20,353 nt of DNA from a bacterium (GTDB lineage: Bacteria > Nitrospinota_A > UBA7883 > JACRGQ01): NCBI GenBank assembly GCA_021815535.1, contig JAKAGL010000014.1, forward strand, positions 1-20,353, written 5' to 3'. Under the pieces are notes generated by a model. It did not search any database. It was not told the origin of the DNA and saw nothing but the letters and a program-made list of their open reading frames with translations. The position numbers were made by a program, and so were the translations under genes. Shown here in pieces: positions 13,759 to 20,353 of this stretch. Numbering within the stretch: the first letter of the stretch is position 1; each line of letters starts with the position of its first letter.

Positions 13759-13863
13759 ATGTTTGCACTTATATTCATTCTGGTGCTTGTCCCGGCCGGA
13801 ACTTCGATAGCGATATTCAATTTTGCGGGCTCAAGAAAAGCCGCTGTCTACCGGGGAAATTAA
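13759..13863 (+). CDS. Tiny 34-residue membrane peptide (sigma-54 unit, second gene)
   Basis: The frame encodes 34 residues: a hydrophobic segment FALIFILVLVPAGTSIAIF followed by a positively charged tail, NFAGSRKAAVYRGN. This again predicts one transmembrane helix with the C-terminus in the cytoplasm. AGGAAGAGG lies about 7 bases before the ATG, a strong ribosome binding site. A longer frame from TTG 13621 covers the same end but would run through the nested hairpin and the first peptide, so I prefer the short form. It is probably co-transcribed with the 31-residue peptide from the sigma-54 promoter. The family is not recognised. The two peptides share size and topology but little sequence. 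Confidence 0.6.
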   Translation: MFALIFILVLVPAGTSIAIFNFAGSRKAAVYRGN

Positions 13864-13880
13864 AACCGGAACCGGAGCTC

Positions 13881-13952
13881 TTACGGATTCATTTTATCGG
13901 CAGGGTTCGGGATGTCCCTCCCCCTAAAAAGACAAATCAAATAAATCCGTAA
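13881..13952. repeat. 72-base element with 14-base inverted ends
   Basis: Positions 13881-13894 pair with 13939-13952 over 13 of 14 bases (TTACGGATT with AATCCGTAA, one mismatch, then ATTT with AAAT). The interior holds a small GC-rich hairpin (AGGG with CCCT). It lies between the peptide unit and the convergent cyclophilin gene. It may end the peptide transcript, be a structured RNA, or be a very short inverted-repeat element. Confidence 0.55.
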
Positions 13953-13969
13953 AAGTGGCCCCTCATTCC

Positions 13970-13992
13970 GCCGGGAGCCGAAAACGCCCGGC
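13970..13992 (-). terminator. Hairpin after the cyclophilin gene, possible terminator
   Basis: GCCGGG (13970-13975) pairs with CCCGGC (13987-13992) around an 11-base loop, about 28 bases past the cyclophilin stop codon. There is no T tract directly after it on the minus strand, so it would be a weak or factor-dependent terminator. Confidence 0.4.
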
Positions 13993-14019
13993 AGCTTCGG
14001 TTAAATCCAGCAGCCGATA

Positions 14020-14601
14020 TTATTTCCCGGTGACCGTGACCTTTTTCATCACGATCTTTTCAAGCGGGTTGTCGTTTGCATCCCGTTTCACCGACACGAT
14101 CTTGTCAACCACCTCCATGCCTTCCGTCACTTCACCAAACGCGGTGTATTGTCCATCCAGAAAATCGGCATCGGCCACGCAAATGAAGAATTGCGAACCG
14201 GCGCTATCCGGGTCCTGCGCCCTCGCCATCGAAACGATCCCGCGCTTGTGCTGGGTATCATTAAATTCCGCCTTTATGGAATAGCCCGGCCCGCCCATGC
14301 CGTCGTTGGATCTGTCGTCATCCTTTGAATTCGGGTCGCCCCCCTGAATCATGAATCCCGGTATAACGCGGTGAAACGTGGTGCCGTCATAGAAACCGGC
14401 CCGCGCCAGTTTTTTGAAATTTGCCACGTGCCCCGGGGCCTTATCGGGAAAAAACCGGATTTTGATCGTGCCCAGCGTAGTCTCTATCGTTGCGGTATCG
14501 CCGGCGTTTTTGGCTGCAGCCGGTTTGCCGGCGGCGAAGGCCGACGTGGCGGTAAACGCAACAATCATGGAAACAAGCATTAATTGCGAGAAACGGAACA
14601 T
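14020..14601 (-). CDS. Periplasmic cyclophilin-type peptidyl-prolyl cis-trans isomerase
   Basis: The 193-residue product has a Sec signal peptide (hydrophobic core LMLVSMIVAFTATSAFA, cleavage after AFA) and one cyclophilin domain from about residue 36. Active-site motifs are present: FHRVIPGFMIQGGDP with the catalytic Arg at 78, Phe83 and Gln86, then SAGSQFFI and LDGQYTAFGEV. The enzyme should catalyse Xaa-Pro isomerisation during folding of exported proteins. ATG 14601 is chosen over an upstream in-frame start at 14703 because GGAGGAAG lies just before it and the signal peptide starts there. The gene is divergent from sucC across 164 bases. A -10-like TACAAT (complement of 14650-14655) is placed well for its promoter. 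Confidence 0.92.
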   Translation of the reverse strand: MFRFSQLMLVSMIVAFTATSAFAAGKPAAAKNAGDTATIETTLGTIKIRFFPDKAPGHVANFKKLARAGFYDGTTFHRVIPGFMIQGGDPNSKDDDRSNDGMGGPGYSIKAEFNDTQHKRGIVSMARAQDPDSAGSQFFICVADADFLDGQYTAFGEVTEGMEVVDKIVSVKRDANDNPLEKIVMKKVTVTGK

Positions 14602-14649
14602 AGCATCTTCCTCCCGGATAAATTGATTTGGGTTCGTGCCAACCGCGCA

Positions 14650-14655
14650 ATTGTA
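14650..14655 (-). promoter_or_regulatory. Possible -10 box of the cyclophilin gene
   Basis: TACAAT on the minus strand differs from TATAAT by one base and lies about 50 bases before the start codon. No convincing -35 box is seen. Confidence 0.35.
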
Positions 14656-14729
14656 ACCTATTTTAGTAAAAGATTGGATATGGGACAAATTCGGCCTACC
14701 CAATCGGTTGCCAAAAGGCGGTTAAAAAT

Positions 14730-14741
14730 GGTAAGTTTACC
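14730..14741. promoter_or_regulatory. Palindrome GGTAAGTTTACC upstream of the sucCD-kor operon
   Basis: This is identical to the 12-mer at 7576-7587. It lies 24 bases before the sucC start, between a possible -35 (TTGCCA, about 14708) and the ribosome binding site, a position suited to repression or to the -10 region itself. Confidence 0.4.
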
Positions 14742-14765
14742 TGTCTCTTTTTGGGAGGATTTGCT

Positions 14766-15929
14766 TTGAAATTACATGAGTACCAAGCTAAGGAAGTTTT
14801 GCGCAAATACGGCTTGCCCGTGCCGGAAGGTTACCCGACCGATACCACCTACAACGTTCGCGAAATCGCCGGACGGTTGGGGGGATATCCGGTGGTGGTT
14901 AAAGCGCAAATCCACGCCGGGGGGCGTGGTAAAGGTGGTGGTGTGAAACTGGCCTTCAATCAGGACGAAGCCGAGCAACAAGCCAAGGCCATCCTGGGAA
15001 TGAATCTGGTAACGCACCAGACCGGGCCGGAAGGGCGCATCGTCAAACGGCTGCTTGTCGAAGCAGGTTGCCAAATAGCCAAGGAGTATTACCTCAGCAT
15101 CGTGCTGGACCGCGCGTCATCGCAAAATGTCATCATGGCCTCCACCGAAGGGGGTATGGACATCGAAGAAGTCGCCGAAAAACATCCCGAGAAAATTCTG
15201 AAGGTCTATGTCGATCCCGCAGTCGGAATCATGCCGTATCAGTGCCGGCAGCTCGCTTTCGGGCTTGGTTTTCCGCAGGAAATGATCGGGCAGGTTGCCG
15301 CTTTCATTGCCAAGTTCTACGATGTGTATATAAAGGAAGATCTTTCGATGGCGGAGATCAATCCGCTGGTGGCCACCAAGGATAACAAATTGCTCGCCCT
15401 CGATGCCAAACTGGCCTATGACGACAACGCACTGTTCCGGCATAAAGAAGCCATCGACTTCCGCGACCTCAACGAAGAGGATCCGCTGGAAATAGAAGCC
15501 AGCAAATTCAGCCTGAACTATATCAAGCTGGATGGCGAGATCGGCTGCATGGTGAACGGCGCCGGGCTGGCAATGGCCACCATGGATATCATCAAGTATT
15601 GCGGCGGCGCCCCGGCGAACTTTCTGGACGTGGGGGGAAGCGCCAGCGCCGAGCAGATCGAAGAAGCGCTTAAGATCATCATTTCCGATCCGTCGGTCAA
15701 GGCGATCTTCATCAACATTTTCGGCGGCATCCTCCGTTGCGACCGCTTGGCGACCGGCGTTGTGACCGCGGCCAAAAAGATCAATATAAAAATCCCGATC
15801 GTCATCCGAATGGAGGGAACGAACGTGGAAGAAGGCAGGAGAATCCTCGCCGAGAGCGGGCTTAAATTCCTAATCGGCAACGGCATGAAAGACGGCGCGC
15901 AAAAAGCGGTCGCCGCGGTCAAGGGGTGA
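14766..15929 (+). CDS. sucC: Succinyl-CoA ligase [ADP-forming] subunit beta
   Basis: The 387-residue product has the usual family length. It starts MKLHEYQAKEVL, has an ATP-grasp domain with KAQIHAGGRGKGGGVKLA, then MAEINPLVATKD (metal and nucleotide binding) and ALDAKLAYDDNA, and ends with the CoA-ligase domain (NGAGLAMATMDIIK, FGGILRCDRLATGVV). With SucD it interconverts succinate, CoA and NTP with succinyl-CoA, NDP and phosphate. The start is TTG 14766: GGAGGA lies 6-7 bases upstream and the conserved LHEYQAK motif begins right after it; there is no ATG. It is the first gene of a five-gene operon, with sucD following after four bases. The nucleotide preference (ADP or GDP) cannot be read safely from the sequence. 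Confidence 0.96.
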   Translation: MKLHEYQAKEVLRKYGLPVPEGYPTDTTYNVREIAGRLGGYPVVVKAQIHAGGRGKGGGVKLAFNQDEAEQQAKAILGMNLVTHQTGPEGRIVKRLLVEAGCQIAKEYYLSIVLDRASSQNVIMASTEGGMDIEEVAEKHPEKILKVYVDPAVGIMPYQCRQLAFGLGFPQEMIGQVAAFIAKFYDVYIKEDLSMAEINPLVATKDNKLLALDAKLAYDDNALFRHKEAIDFRDLNEEDPLEIEASKFSLNYIKLDGEIGCMVNGAGLAMATMDIIKYCGGAPANFLDVGGSASAEQIEEALKIIISDPSVKAIFINIFGGILRCDRLATGVVTAAKKINIKIPIVIRMEGTNVEEGRRILAESGLKFLIGNGMKDGAQKAVAAVKG

Positions 15930-15933
15930 TGCA

Positions 15934-16806
15934 ATGAGCGTATTGGTTGGAAAAAATACCCGCCTGCTGGTGCAAGGGATCACCGGCAAAGAAGGCATGT
16001 TCCACGCGCTGGGATGCCGTGACTACGGCACCGCGGTGGTAGCGGGAGTTACTCCCGGCAAGGAAGGACAAAACGTCGAGGGAATACCGGTATTCAATAC
16101 CGTGACAAACGCGGTGCGCGGCACCAAGGCTAACGCCACCATGATCTTTGTGCCGCCGGCTTTTTCGGCGGACGCCATTTTAGAGGCCTTGGACGCTGGC
16201 ATTCAATTGATCGTCTGCATCACCGAGGGGATACCGCCGCAGGACATGGTGAAGGTGAAGCGCGCCATGCGGGGAAGCTCCGCGCGCCTTATCGGGCCGA
16301 ACTGCCCGGGCATCATCACCCCCGGCCAAGCCAAGATCGGCATTATGCCGGGTCACATTCATAAGGCCGGCAATGTCGGCATTGTTTCGCGCTCCGGCAC
16401 GTTGACCTACGAAGCGGTGGGGCAGTTGACCGCGCAGGGCATCGGACAATCCACCTGCATCGGCATCGGCGGCGACCCGGTGAACGGCACAAGCCACCTC
16501 GATGCCATCAGGCTCTTTAACGAAGACCCGGATACCCACGCCATCGTAATGATAGGCGAAATCGGCGGCAGCGCCGAAGAAGAAGCCGCCGATTACGTCA
16601 AGGCCCATGTGAAAAAGCCGGTCGTCGGCTTTATCGCTGGCCAAACCGCGCCGCCCGGACGCCGCATGGGGCACGCCGGCGCGATCATCGCAGGGGGCAA
16701 GGGAACCGCCATTGAAAAGATGAAAGCGATGGAAGCCGCCGGCATTCGCGTCTGCGAAAGCCCGGCCGACATCGGTGAGACCATGAAGAAAGCCCTGAAA
16801 AAATAA
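15934..16806 (+). CDS. sucD: Succinyl-CoA ligase [ADP-forming] subunit alpha
   Basis: The 290-residue product has the CoA-binding Rossmann domain (LLVQGITGKEGMFHA, AGVTPGKEGQ), the IGPNCPGIITPG segment, and the second domain with VSRSGTLTYEAV and GIGGDPVNGTSHLDA. The phosphorylated catalytic His is at 247 in GRRMGHAGAIIAGG, equivalent to His246 of the E. coli enzyme. The ATG lies four bases after the sucC stop, with an AAGGGGTG ribosome binding site that overlaps that stop. It forms the alpha-beta complex with SucC and is followed after 26 bases by korA. Confidence 0.97.
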   Translation: MSVLVGKNTRLLVQGITGKEGMFHALGCRDYGTAVVAGVTPGKEGQNVEGIPVFNTVTNAVRGTKANATMIFVPPAFSADAILEALDAGIQLIVCITEGIPPQDMVKVKRAMRGSSARLIGPNCPGIITPGQAKIGIMPGHIHKAGNVGIVSRSGTLTYEAVGQLTAQGIGQSTCIGIGGDPVNGTSHLDAIRLFNEDPDTHAIVMIGEIGGSAEEEAADYVKAHVKKPVVGFIAGQTAPPGRRMGHAGAIIAGGKGTAIEKMKAMEAAGIRVCESPADIGETMKKALKK

Positions 16807-16832
16807 CCGAAGAGGTAAAAAAGGAGAAGTTA

Positions 16833-18554
16833 ATGAGCGATTTAATCATACGTATCGGAGGCGAGGGGGGCGAAGGCATCATCAGCGCAGGCGACATGAT
16901 AGCCCAGGCGGCCACCCGATCCGGCCTGAATGTGCTCACATTCAAGACCTTCCCGGCCGAAATACGCGGGGGCTACGCCATGTATCAGGTCCGCTTCTCG
17001 AAGGACCACATCATGTCCGAAGGCTCCGGATCCAACATCTTCTGCGCGTTCAATAAGGAAGCGCTGGATAAGAACCGCGCCGACCTGAAGCCCGGCACTG
17101 TGCTGATCTACGACTATCCCGACGGCGACATCGAAGAGGAAGTGAAGATCGACGGCGTGCACTGTTATCCACTGCCGATGAGCCGCATCGCGAAGAAAGA
17201 CCTCGAAATGTACCGCGCCAAGAACATGGTGGCGCTGGGCGCCCTTTCCTACATGTTCGACATCGCGCTGGAAGAGCTGAAGGACCTCCTGCGCGAAAAG
17301 TTCGGCAAGAAAGGCGAGCAGGTCGTCGCCACCAACCTGAAGGCTGTCGACGCCGGCATCAACTACATGAAGGAACACCAAAAGAAGACCGACCCGTTCA
17401 AGATGGGTTCCGCCGGGAAGATGGCCAAAGACGTCATCATCATCTCCGGAAACGAGGCGGCCGGCCTGGGCGCCGTCCTCGGCGGATGCCGGTTCTTCAG
17501 TGCCTACCCGATCACCCCGGCCACCGAAATCGCCAACTACATGGCGCAATGGCTGCCGAAACTGGACGGCACGCTGGTGCAGGCCGAAGACGAGATCGCC
17601 TCGCTGGCGAATGTGCTGGGCGCATCCTACGCGGGTGCCAGGGCGATGACATCCACCTCCGGTCCCGGCCTTTCGTTGATGCAGGGGCTTCTCGGCCTCG
17701 CCTCGATCGCCGAGCTGCCGCTGGTCATCGTCGACGTGCAGCGCGGCGGGCCCTCAACCGGCATGCCGACCAAGCACGAGCAATCCGACCTCTTCATGGC
17801 CTGCCACGGCGGCCACGGCGATGCGCCGCGCATCGTGCTCTCGCCCGAGAACGTGGCGGATATCATCAAGCTCACCGCCGAGGCGTTCAACCTTGCCGAG
17901 GAATACCAGATGCCGGTGTTGGTGCTTTCGGACGGCTCGCTGGGCTTCCGCACCGAATCGATTACGCGGCCCGATCCCGCATCGTTCAAGCTGGTCACCC
18001 GCGCGCGCTACACGGGCGGCGAGGGTTTCAGGCGGTATGAGGTCACCCCGACCGGCGTTTCGCCGATGTCACAACCGGGTGACGACGTGGCGGGGGCGTA
18101 CATCGCCACCGGTTTGGAGCACAACGAATCCTCCAACCCCAACTTCACCCCCGAAAACCGCGTGAAACACTGCGACAAGCGCTTCAAGAAGCTGGAAACG
18201 CTCGTGAAGAACTATCACGCGCCTGAATTGCAGGGCGACGGCAACGCCGATGTCGGCGTTATTTCCTTCGGCAGCACCATGGGCGTCAGCCGCGAAGCCG
18301 TGGCGCTGGCCCGCGCCGAGGGGCTGAAGGTCAAGGCGCTCCACCCGCGCCTGATCTGGCCGATGCAGGTAGAACACATCAAGGCCTTTGCCGCCACCTG
18401 CAAAACGATACTGGTTCCCGAATGCAACGCGCAGGGGCAGCTCGCCGAGCTGATGCGCGGCGTCACCGGCATCAACCCGGTAAGCTACCGGCTGTATGAC
18501 GGCCTGCCGTTCTCGCCCCAACAGTTGCTTGCCAAGATCAAGGAGGTAATGTAA
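16833..18554 (+). CDS. korA: 2-oxoacid:ferredoxin oxidoreductase, fused gamma-alpha subunit (probably 2-oxoglutarate)
   Basis: The 573-residue product joins two domains. The gamma domain covers about residues 1-185 (IRIGGEGGEGIISAGDM, FPAEIRGGYAMYQVR). The alpha domain starts at about 195 with ISGNEAAGLGAVLGGC, YPITPATEIANYM, the catalytic-region QAEDEIASLANVLGASYAG, and STSGPGLSLMQG, and continues to a C-terminal transketolase-like domain. This is the two-subunit KorA type. With KorB it uses ferredoxin to link 2-oxoglutarate and succinyl-CoA plus CO2, and the reaction can run in either direction. The place right after sucCD, which makes or uses succinyl-CoA, argues for 2-oxoglutarate rather than pyruvate as substrate. 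AAGGAGAAG precedes the ATG. Its stop codon overlaps the korB start by one base. Confidence 0.93.
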   Translation: MSDLIIRIGGEGGEGIISAGDMIAQAATRSGLNVLTFKTFPAEIRGGYAMYQVRFSKDHIMSEGSGSNIFCAFNKEALDKNRADLKPGTVLIYDYPDGDIEEEVKIDGVHCYPLPMSRIAKKDLEMYRAKNMVALGALSYMFDIALEELKDLLREKFGKKGEQVVATNLKAVDAGINYMKEHQKKTDPFKMGSAGKMAKDVIIISGNEAAGLGAVLGGCRFFSAYPITPATEIANYMAQWLPKLDGTLVQAEDEIASLANVLGASYAGARAMTSTSGPGLSLMQGLLGLASIAELPLVIVDVQRGGPSTGMPTKHEQSDLFMACHGGHGDAPRIVLSPENVADIIKLTAEAFNLAEEYQMPVLVLSDGSLGFRTESITRPDPASFKLVTRARYTGGEGFRRYEVTPTGVSPMSQPGDDVAGAYIATGLEHNESSNPNFTPENRVKHCDKRFKKLETLVKNYHAPELQGDGNADVGVISFGSTMGVSREAVALARAEGLKVKALHPRLIWPMQVEHIKAFAATCKTILVPECNAQGQLAELMRGVTGINPVSYRLYDGLPFSPQQLLAKIKEVM

Positions 18555-19426
18555 TGACTGCCACCACTGAAGCCCTGAAAGCGAAAGATTACCGCAGCGG
18601 CATTCGCGCCGTTTGGTGCCCCGGCTGCGGCGACTACGGCGTGCTGAACTCGGTGCAGAACGCCTTCGCGGCGCACCAGCTTCCGCTGAACAGCACCGTC
18701 TGCGTCTCCGGCATCGGCTGCTCCAGCCGCCTGCCCTACTTCCTCAAGACCTACGGCTTCCACACGGCGCACGGCCGCTCGCTGCCGGTTGCGGCAGGCG
18801 TGAAGCTTTCCCGCCCCGACCTCGAAGTAGTGGTGTTCGGCGGCGACGGCGACCTGTTCTCCATCGGCGGCGGGCACTTCCCGCACATCGCCCGCAAAAA
18901 CGTCGACCTCACCTTGGTCATGATGGACAATCACATCTACGGCCTCACCAAGGGGCAGTCATCGCCCACCTCAACCCCCGGCACCGTGGGCTCGATCACC
19001 CCGTACGGCGTGCCCGATACCAGCAACGTCAATCCGCTGGCCTACGCGCTCACCTACGGCGCCACCTTCGTGGCGCAGGGGTTCTCGGGCAAGCCGAAGC
19101 AGATGGACGCCATTTTGCAGGAAGCGCTCAACCACGAGGGTTTTTCCTTCGTGAACGTGCTTTCCCCGTGCCTCACTTTCAACAAAGTGGATACCACCGA
19201 TTATTTCAAGGCGGCGTTCATAGATCTGCCCGAAGACCACGACAAGGGAAACCTGGTCGCGGCGCTTGACCGGGCATTCAACCCGCCCGCCGGCAAGGTA
19301 TACAGCGGCATCTTCTTCCAAACACGCAAGCCCACCATGGTGGAAAACCTGCGCGCCATTAACAAAAAACAGAAAGCGGACAAGAACATGGATCTCAACA
19401 TCGCGGTGGATTGGTTCAAACCATGA
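18554..19426 (+). CDS. korB: 2-oxoacid:ferredoxin oxidoreductase, beta subunit
   Basis: The 290-residue product is the thiamine-diphosphate and [4Fe-4S] subunit. The cluster ligands are visible: WCPGCGDYG (Cys22, Cys25), GIGCSSRLPYF (Cys56) and the late Cys in NVLSPCLTFN. The thiamine-diphosphate/Mg site is GDGDLFSIGGGHFPH followed by DNHIYGLTKGQSSPTS. The YGLTKGQxSPTS sequence is standard for two-subunit enzymes of the 2-oxoglutarate class. The ATG overlaps the korA stop in TAATG, with AAGGAGG seven bases upstream, so translation is coupled. There is no separate ferredoxin-like delta subunit, so an external ferredoxin must carry the electrons. The stop overlaps the ndk start (ATGA). Confidence 0.95.
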   Translation: MTATTEALKAKDYRSGIRAVWCPGCGDYGVLNSVQNAFAAHQLPLNSTVCVSGIGCSSRLPYFLKTYGFHTAHGRSLPVAAGVKLSRPDLEVVVFGGDGDLFSIGGGHFPHIARKNVDLTLVMMDNHIYGLTKGQSSPTSTPGTVGSITPYGVPDTSNVNPLAYALTYGATFVAQGFSGKPKQMDAILQEALNHEGFSFVNVLSPCLTFNKVDTTDYFKAAFIDLPEDHDKGNLVAALDRAFNPPAGKVYSGIFFQTRKPTMVENLRAINKKQKADKNMDLNIAVDWFKP

Positions 19427-19839
19427 GCAAGCAACGGACACTGGGCCTCATCAAGCCGGACGCGCTGGAGCGCGGCAAGCAGGGCGCGATCATCGACCGC
19501 ATCCTATCGAAGGGTTTCAAGATCGTGGCGATGAAGCAGATACGCCTTACCAAGGCGCAAGCGGAGGCGTTCTACGCCGAACACGCCGCGCGGCCGTTCT
19601 TCGGATCGCTCACCGGCTATATGGTGAGCGGCCAGATCGTCGCCATGGTGCTGGAAAAGGAAAACGCCATAGCCGACTGGCGCACATTGATGGGTGCCAC
19701 CAACCCCGAAAAGGCCGACGCCGGCACCATCCGCAAGGACTTTGCCGTCGATATGGAAAAGAACTCGGTGCACGGCTCGGACAGTGAAACGTCCGCCGCG
19801 CGCGAAGTTCCCTTTTTCTTCTGCTCGCTCGAATACTGA
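19423..19839 (+). CDS. ndk: Nucleoside-diphosphate kinase
   Basis: The 138-residue product has the usual Ndk length. Motifs: RTLGLIKPDALERG at the N-terminus, GSLTGYMVSGQIVAMVLEKENAI, the RTLMGATNP nucleotide-binding part, and the active-site His117 in NSVHGSDS. It moves the gamma-phosphate between nucleoside triphosphates and diphosphates by a phospho-histidine intermediate. The start is ATG 19423, which overlaps the korB stop (ATGA) and so is translationally coupled; a TTG at 19411 would add four residues. Its place in this operon suggests it balances the nucleotide made or used by SucCD, an idea supported by reports of Ndk-SucCD association in other bacteria. A strong terminator follows. 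Confidence 0.96.
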   Translation: MSKQRTLGLIKPDALERGKQGAIIDRILSKGFKIVAMKQIRLTKAQAEAFYAEHAARPFFGSLTGYMVSGQIVAMVLEKENAIADWRTLMGATNPEKADAGTIRKDFAVDMEKNSVHGSDSETSAAREVPFFFCSLEY

Positions 19840-19853
19840 TACCGTTACGGAAT

Positions 19854-19886
19854 ATCCCGGGTGCCGCAAGGGCCCGGGATTTTTTT
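19854..19886 (+). terminator. Rho-independent terminator of the sucCD-korAB-ndk operon
   Basis: ATCCCGGG (19854-19861) and CCCGGGAT (19873-19880) form a perfect 8-bp stem with an 11-base loop, followed by a T tract to 19886. It lies 15 bases past the ndk stop codon. Confidence 0.92.
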
Positions 19887-19923
19887 GTTCAAAACCGCCT
19901 TTCGGCGGCGTTACACTGCACTC

Positions 19924-20353
19924 ATGGCTGATCCGCTGATTGAAAAATTCCTGCTCTACATCGGCACGGCGAAAAACTTTTCCCCCCACACGCTGAAAAG
20001 CTATCGCAACGACCTGGCGCAGTTCGCCCGGTACACCGCTGAACGCGGTTTTGGGGCGGAAAACAGTCTGCGCTTCGCCGATATGGATGCCGCTGCCGTG
20101 CGCGGATTCGGGGCCGATCTGCACCGGCGCAAAATGTCCCCCGCCACCATCGAACGCAAACTTTCGGCGCTGCGTACCTTTTTTCACCACCTGCTGCGTG
20201 AAGGGGTGGTGACAAAAAACCCCGCACTGGCGGTGCCAATTCCCAAAAAGCCAAAAACCCGCCCGAAGGTGCTCAACGTGGACGACGCCTTTGGCATGGT
20301 GGAATCGGCGAAGGAAGATGCCCCGCGCGACCGGGCGATGCTGGAGACCGGAA
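19924..20353 (+). CDS. xerC: XerC/XerD-type tyrosine recombinase, N-terminal part (cut by window edge)
   Basis: An open frame of 143 codons starts at ATG 19924 and runs to the window end without a stop. It encodes the N-terminal SAM-like core-binding domain of tyrosine recombinases: LIEKFLLYIGTAKNFSPHTLKSYRNDLAQF, then SPATIERKLSALRTFFHHLLREG, and NPALAVPIPKKPKTRPKVL before the catalytic domain begins. Full-length XerC/D proteins have about 300 residues, so roughly half is outside the window and the catalytic Arg-His-Arg-Tyr residues are not visible. In Xer proteins this domain grips the dif site for chromosome dimer resolution. The ribosome binding site is weak. Other explanations are XerD or a related phage integrase; the NFSPHTLxSYRxDLxxF pattern favours a housekeeping Xer protein. 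Confidence 0.85.
   Translation, partial: MADPLIEKFLLYIGTAKNFSPHTLKSYRNDLAQFARYTAERGFGAENSLRFADMDAAAVRGFGADLHRRKMSPATIERKLSALRTFFHHLLREGVVTKNPALAVPIPKKPKTRPKVLNVDDAFGMVESAKEDAPRDRAMLETG

Noticed and set aside
14602..14640. TTGGCACG on the minus strand upstream of the cyclophilin gene as a third sigma-54 promoter
   Set aside because: The -24 half matches, but no GC dinucleotide occurs 10 bases after the GG, so the -12 element is missing.

Overview
The window is about 20.4 kb of moderately GC-rich bacterial chromosome. Several proteins have signal peptides, one looks like an outer-membrane beta-barrel ending in a C-terminal Phe, and a YfgM-like membrane protein is present, so the host is Gram-negative. 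Two near-consensus sigma-54 promoters and a sucCD-korAB-ndk operon (succinyl-CoA ligase next to a two-subunit 2-oxoglutarate:ferredoxin oxidoreductase) point to an anaerobic or microaerobic lineage with a ferredoxin-linked or reverse TCA cycle, such as Nitrospinota, Nitrospirota or Desulfobacterota. That placement is inference; no marker here fixes the phylum.

Left part (1-5110): the 3' end of a secreted two-repeat protein; a 556-base gap holding four consecutive hairpins; an RlmI-like rRNA methyltransferase; a convergent exported rhodanese with its own terminator; a 63-residue zinc-ribbon gene with a sigma-54 promoter and a terminator; then a PHP-domain phosphoesterase overlapping a YfgM-like TPR membrane protein.

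Island (about 5190-7556): an AT-rich gene for a single-polypeptide AAA ATPase plus TOPRIM (DUF4435-like) protein, resembling a fused PARIS or OLD-type phage-defence effector. It lies between two ~203-bp direct repeats with four mismatches. The right repeat runs into an intact tRNA-Ala(CGC) gene; the left one stops inside a 3' tRNA fragment. Short copies of the tRNA 3' end also mark the outer end of each repeat, so a tRNA-end core occurs four times. This looks like serial insertion at one tRNA attachment site.

Middle (7557-13095): an outer-membrane protein gene, then a leftward cluster of three signalling genes: two paralogous CheY-receiver-TPR proteins and a TPR protein whose N-terminal region looks like a receiver without the phospho-acceptor Asp.

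Right part (13096-20353): a sigma-54 promoter before two very small, unlisted membrane-peptide genes (31 and 34 residues) separated by a strong nested hairpin and followed by a 72-base element with 14-base inverted ends; a periplasmic cyclophilin; the sucC-sucD-korA-korB-ndk operon ending at a clear terminator; and the start of a XerC/D-type recombinase cut by the window edge. A 12-bp palindrome, GGTAAGTTTACC, occurs upstream of both tRNA-Ala and sucC.
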